Part shown: positions 63,550 to 64,000 of the stretch, one piece after another
Numbering within the stretch: position 1 is the first letter of the stretch
Layout of the letters: each line of letters opens with the position of its first letter
Source of the DNA: Lentinula raphanica
Lineage: Eukaryota > Basidiomycota > Agaricomycetes > Agaricales > Omphalotaceae
Length of the DNA stretch: 64,000 bases
NCBI GenBank assembly: GCA_027919835.1
Contig: JANVFP010000003.1
Location: 2,011,438 to 2,075,437, forward strand
Reading direction: 5' to 3'
Position numbers and translations under genes: made by a program
Notes under the pieces: model-generated
Told to the model about the DNA's origin: nothing
Database searches by the model: none
What the model saw: only the letters and a program-made list of their open reading frames with translations

Positions 63550-64000
63550 CCTCTGCCTTTTGCACTCAGGTGGAACAGGAAGTAAGAGTTAGCCAACACT
63601 GGGCCAAAGCCCATAACATTCAGAGCGGATCATGGAGGGCTACATAATGGTACAGGATAGGTAAGGATGTAGCTACATACCACTACATATATACAAACAC
63701 TGAGAACATACATGATATGAGGGAGAGGTGGGAGGGTGAAGGAAAAAGAGGCAGATCAAGGTTAGATCTATGTAGATAAGAGTTAGTACAATGTAGAGGC
63801 TTATCAGACATGATCAGAGCACACTGAGACACCAAAAACCCAAGATCTAACAAAGGAATCAACTCCTAGAGTGTCTGATCACCTTAGATCTGCATGGAGC
63901 CGCACATTTTCACTTAAGACACCTAAGGGATCCATCCAGAACTGCGTGGTGTAGAGCGAAATGTAAATCAAAAGCTCTATCAGAGGATTCTGAGCACTTT
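63550..64000 (-). mobile_element. Ngaro-like copy G, 3' terminal part only
   Basis: Begins with the minus-strand terminus CCTCTGCCTTTTGCACTC, then the B region (to about 63,645) and a large part of an A unit reading on the minus strand. A jump near 63,893 (TAGATCTGCATGGAGCCGC) leaves out several hundred bases of A. It continues beyond the window. Confidence 0.75.

Overview
The window is a repeat-dominated stretch of a fungal genome, most likely an Agaricomycete (mushroom-forming basidiomycete). Evidence: introns of about 50 bp with GT...AG ends, TTAGGG-type telomere repeats inside the sequence, and several gene families I recognise from basidiomycete genomes (Crypton-type tyrosine recombinase, PIF/Harbinger transposase with a Myb/SANT partner, Ngaro/PAT-type DIRS retrotransposons). 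I see no convincing host housekeeping gene, rRNA, tRNA or CRISPR array. Family names rest on motifs I can read and on general knowledge; no database search was run.

Layout. 1-2,542: a decayed accessory-type gene (+) tail to tail with a decayed Crypton tyrosine recombinase gene (-). 2,543-8,300: mostly non-coding, with a promoter-like first exon, a hAT-like MITE carrying an interstitial telomere array, an LTR-like fragment and a degenerate foldback arm. 8,311-15,208: remains of a PIF/Harbinger element (transposase +, Myb/SANT partner split in two), broken by foldback and CATCAG elements, plus a Ty3-like gag fragment. 15,209-28,592: a nested set. A palindromic foldback element holds a 10.4-kb Tc1/IS630-like element (15,557-25,932) that carries its transposase and an AT-hook/SAM-domain gene. 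That gene is split by a CATCAG element (17,491-24,036), which itself contains a foldback element (17,733-20,239) and an apparently intact pogo/Tigger element (20,451-23,438). A solo retrotransposon repeat sits in the right arm.

28,593-64,000: at least seven copies of one Ngaro/PAT-like tyrosine-recombinase retrotransposon in both orientations (A +, B -, C +, D -, E +, F +, G -). Copy C (36,003-44,232) has all three genes open: ORF1 with a Cys/His motif, reverse transcriptase/RNase H, and tyrosine recombinase. It has split direct repeats and is inserted without target duplication into ORF1 of copy B. Other copies show MITE insertions, an in-frame RT-recombinase fusion, an in-frame tandem duplication, chimeric joins and clusters of one-base indels.

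The most interesting points are: (1) a DNA-transposon group with CATCAG ends and 2-bp target duplications, proven by empty sites in sibling retrotransposons and by a gene whose frame is exactly restored; (2) a Tc1-like transposon with an AT-hook/SAM gene as cargo or partner; (3) foldback elements whose subterminal minisatellites differ in sequence but share a GGRATKTCC palindromic core; (4) a telomere-repeat array carried inside a MITE; (5) a bulged-hairpin motif conserved between two long CATCAG elements.
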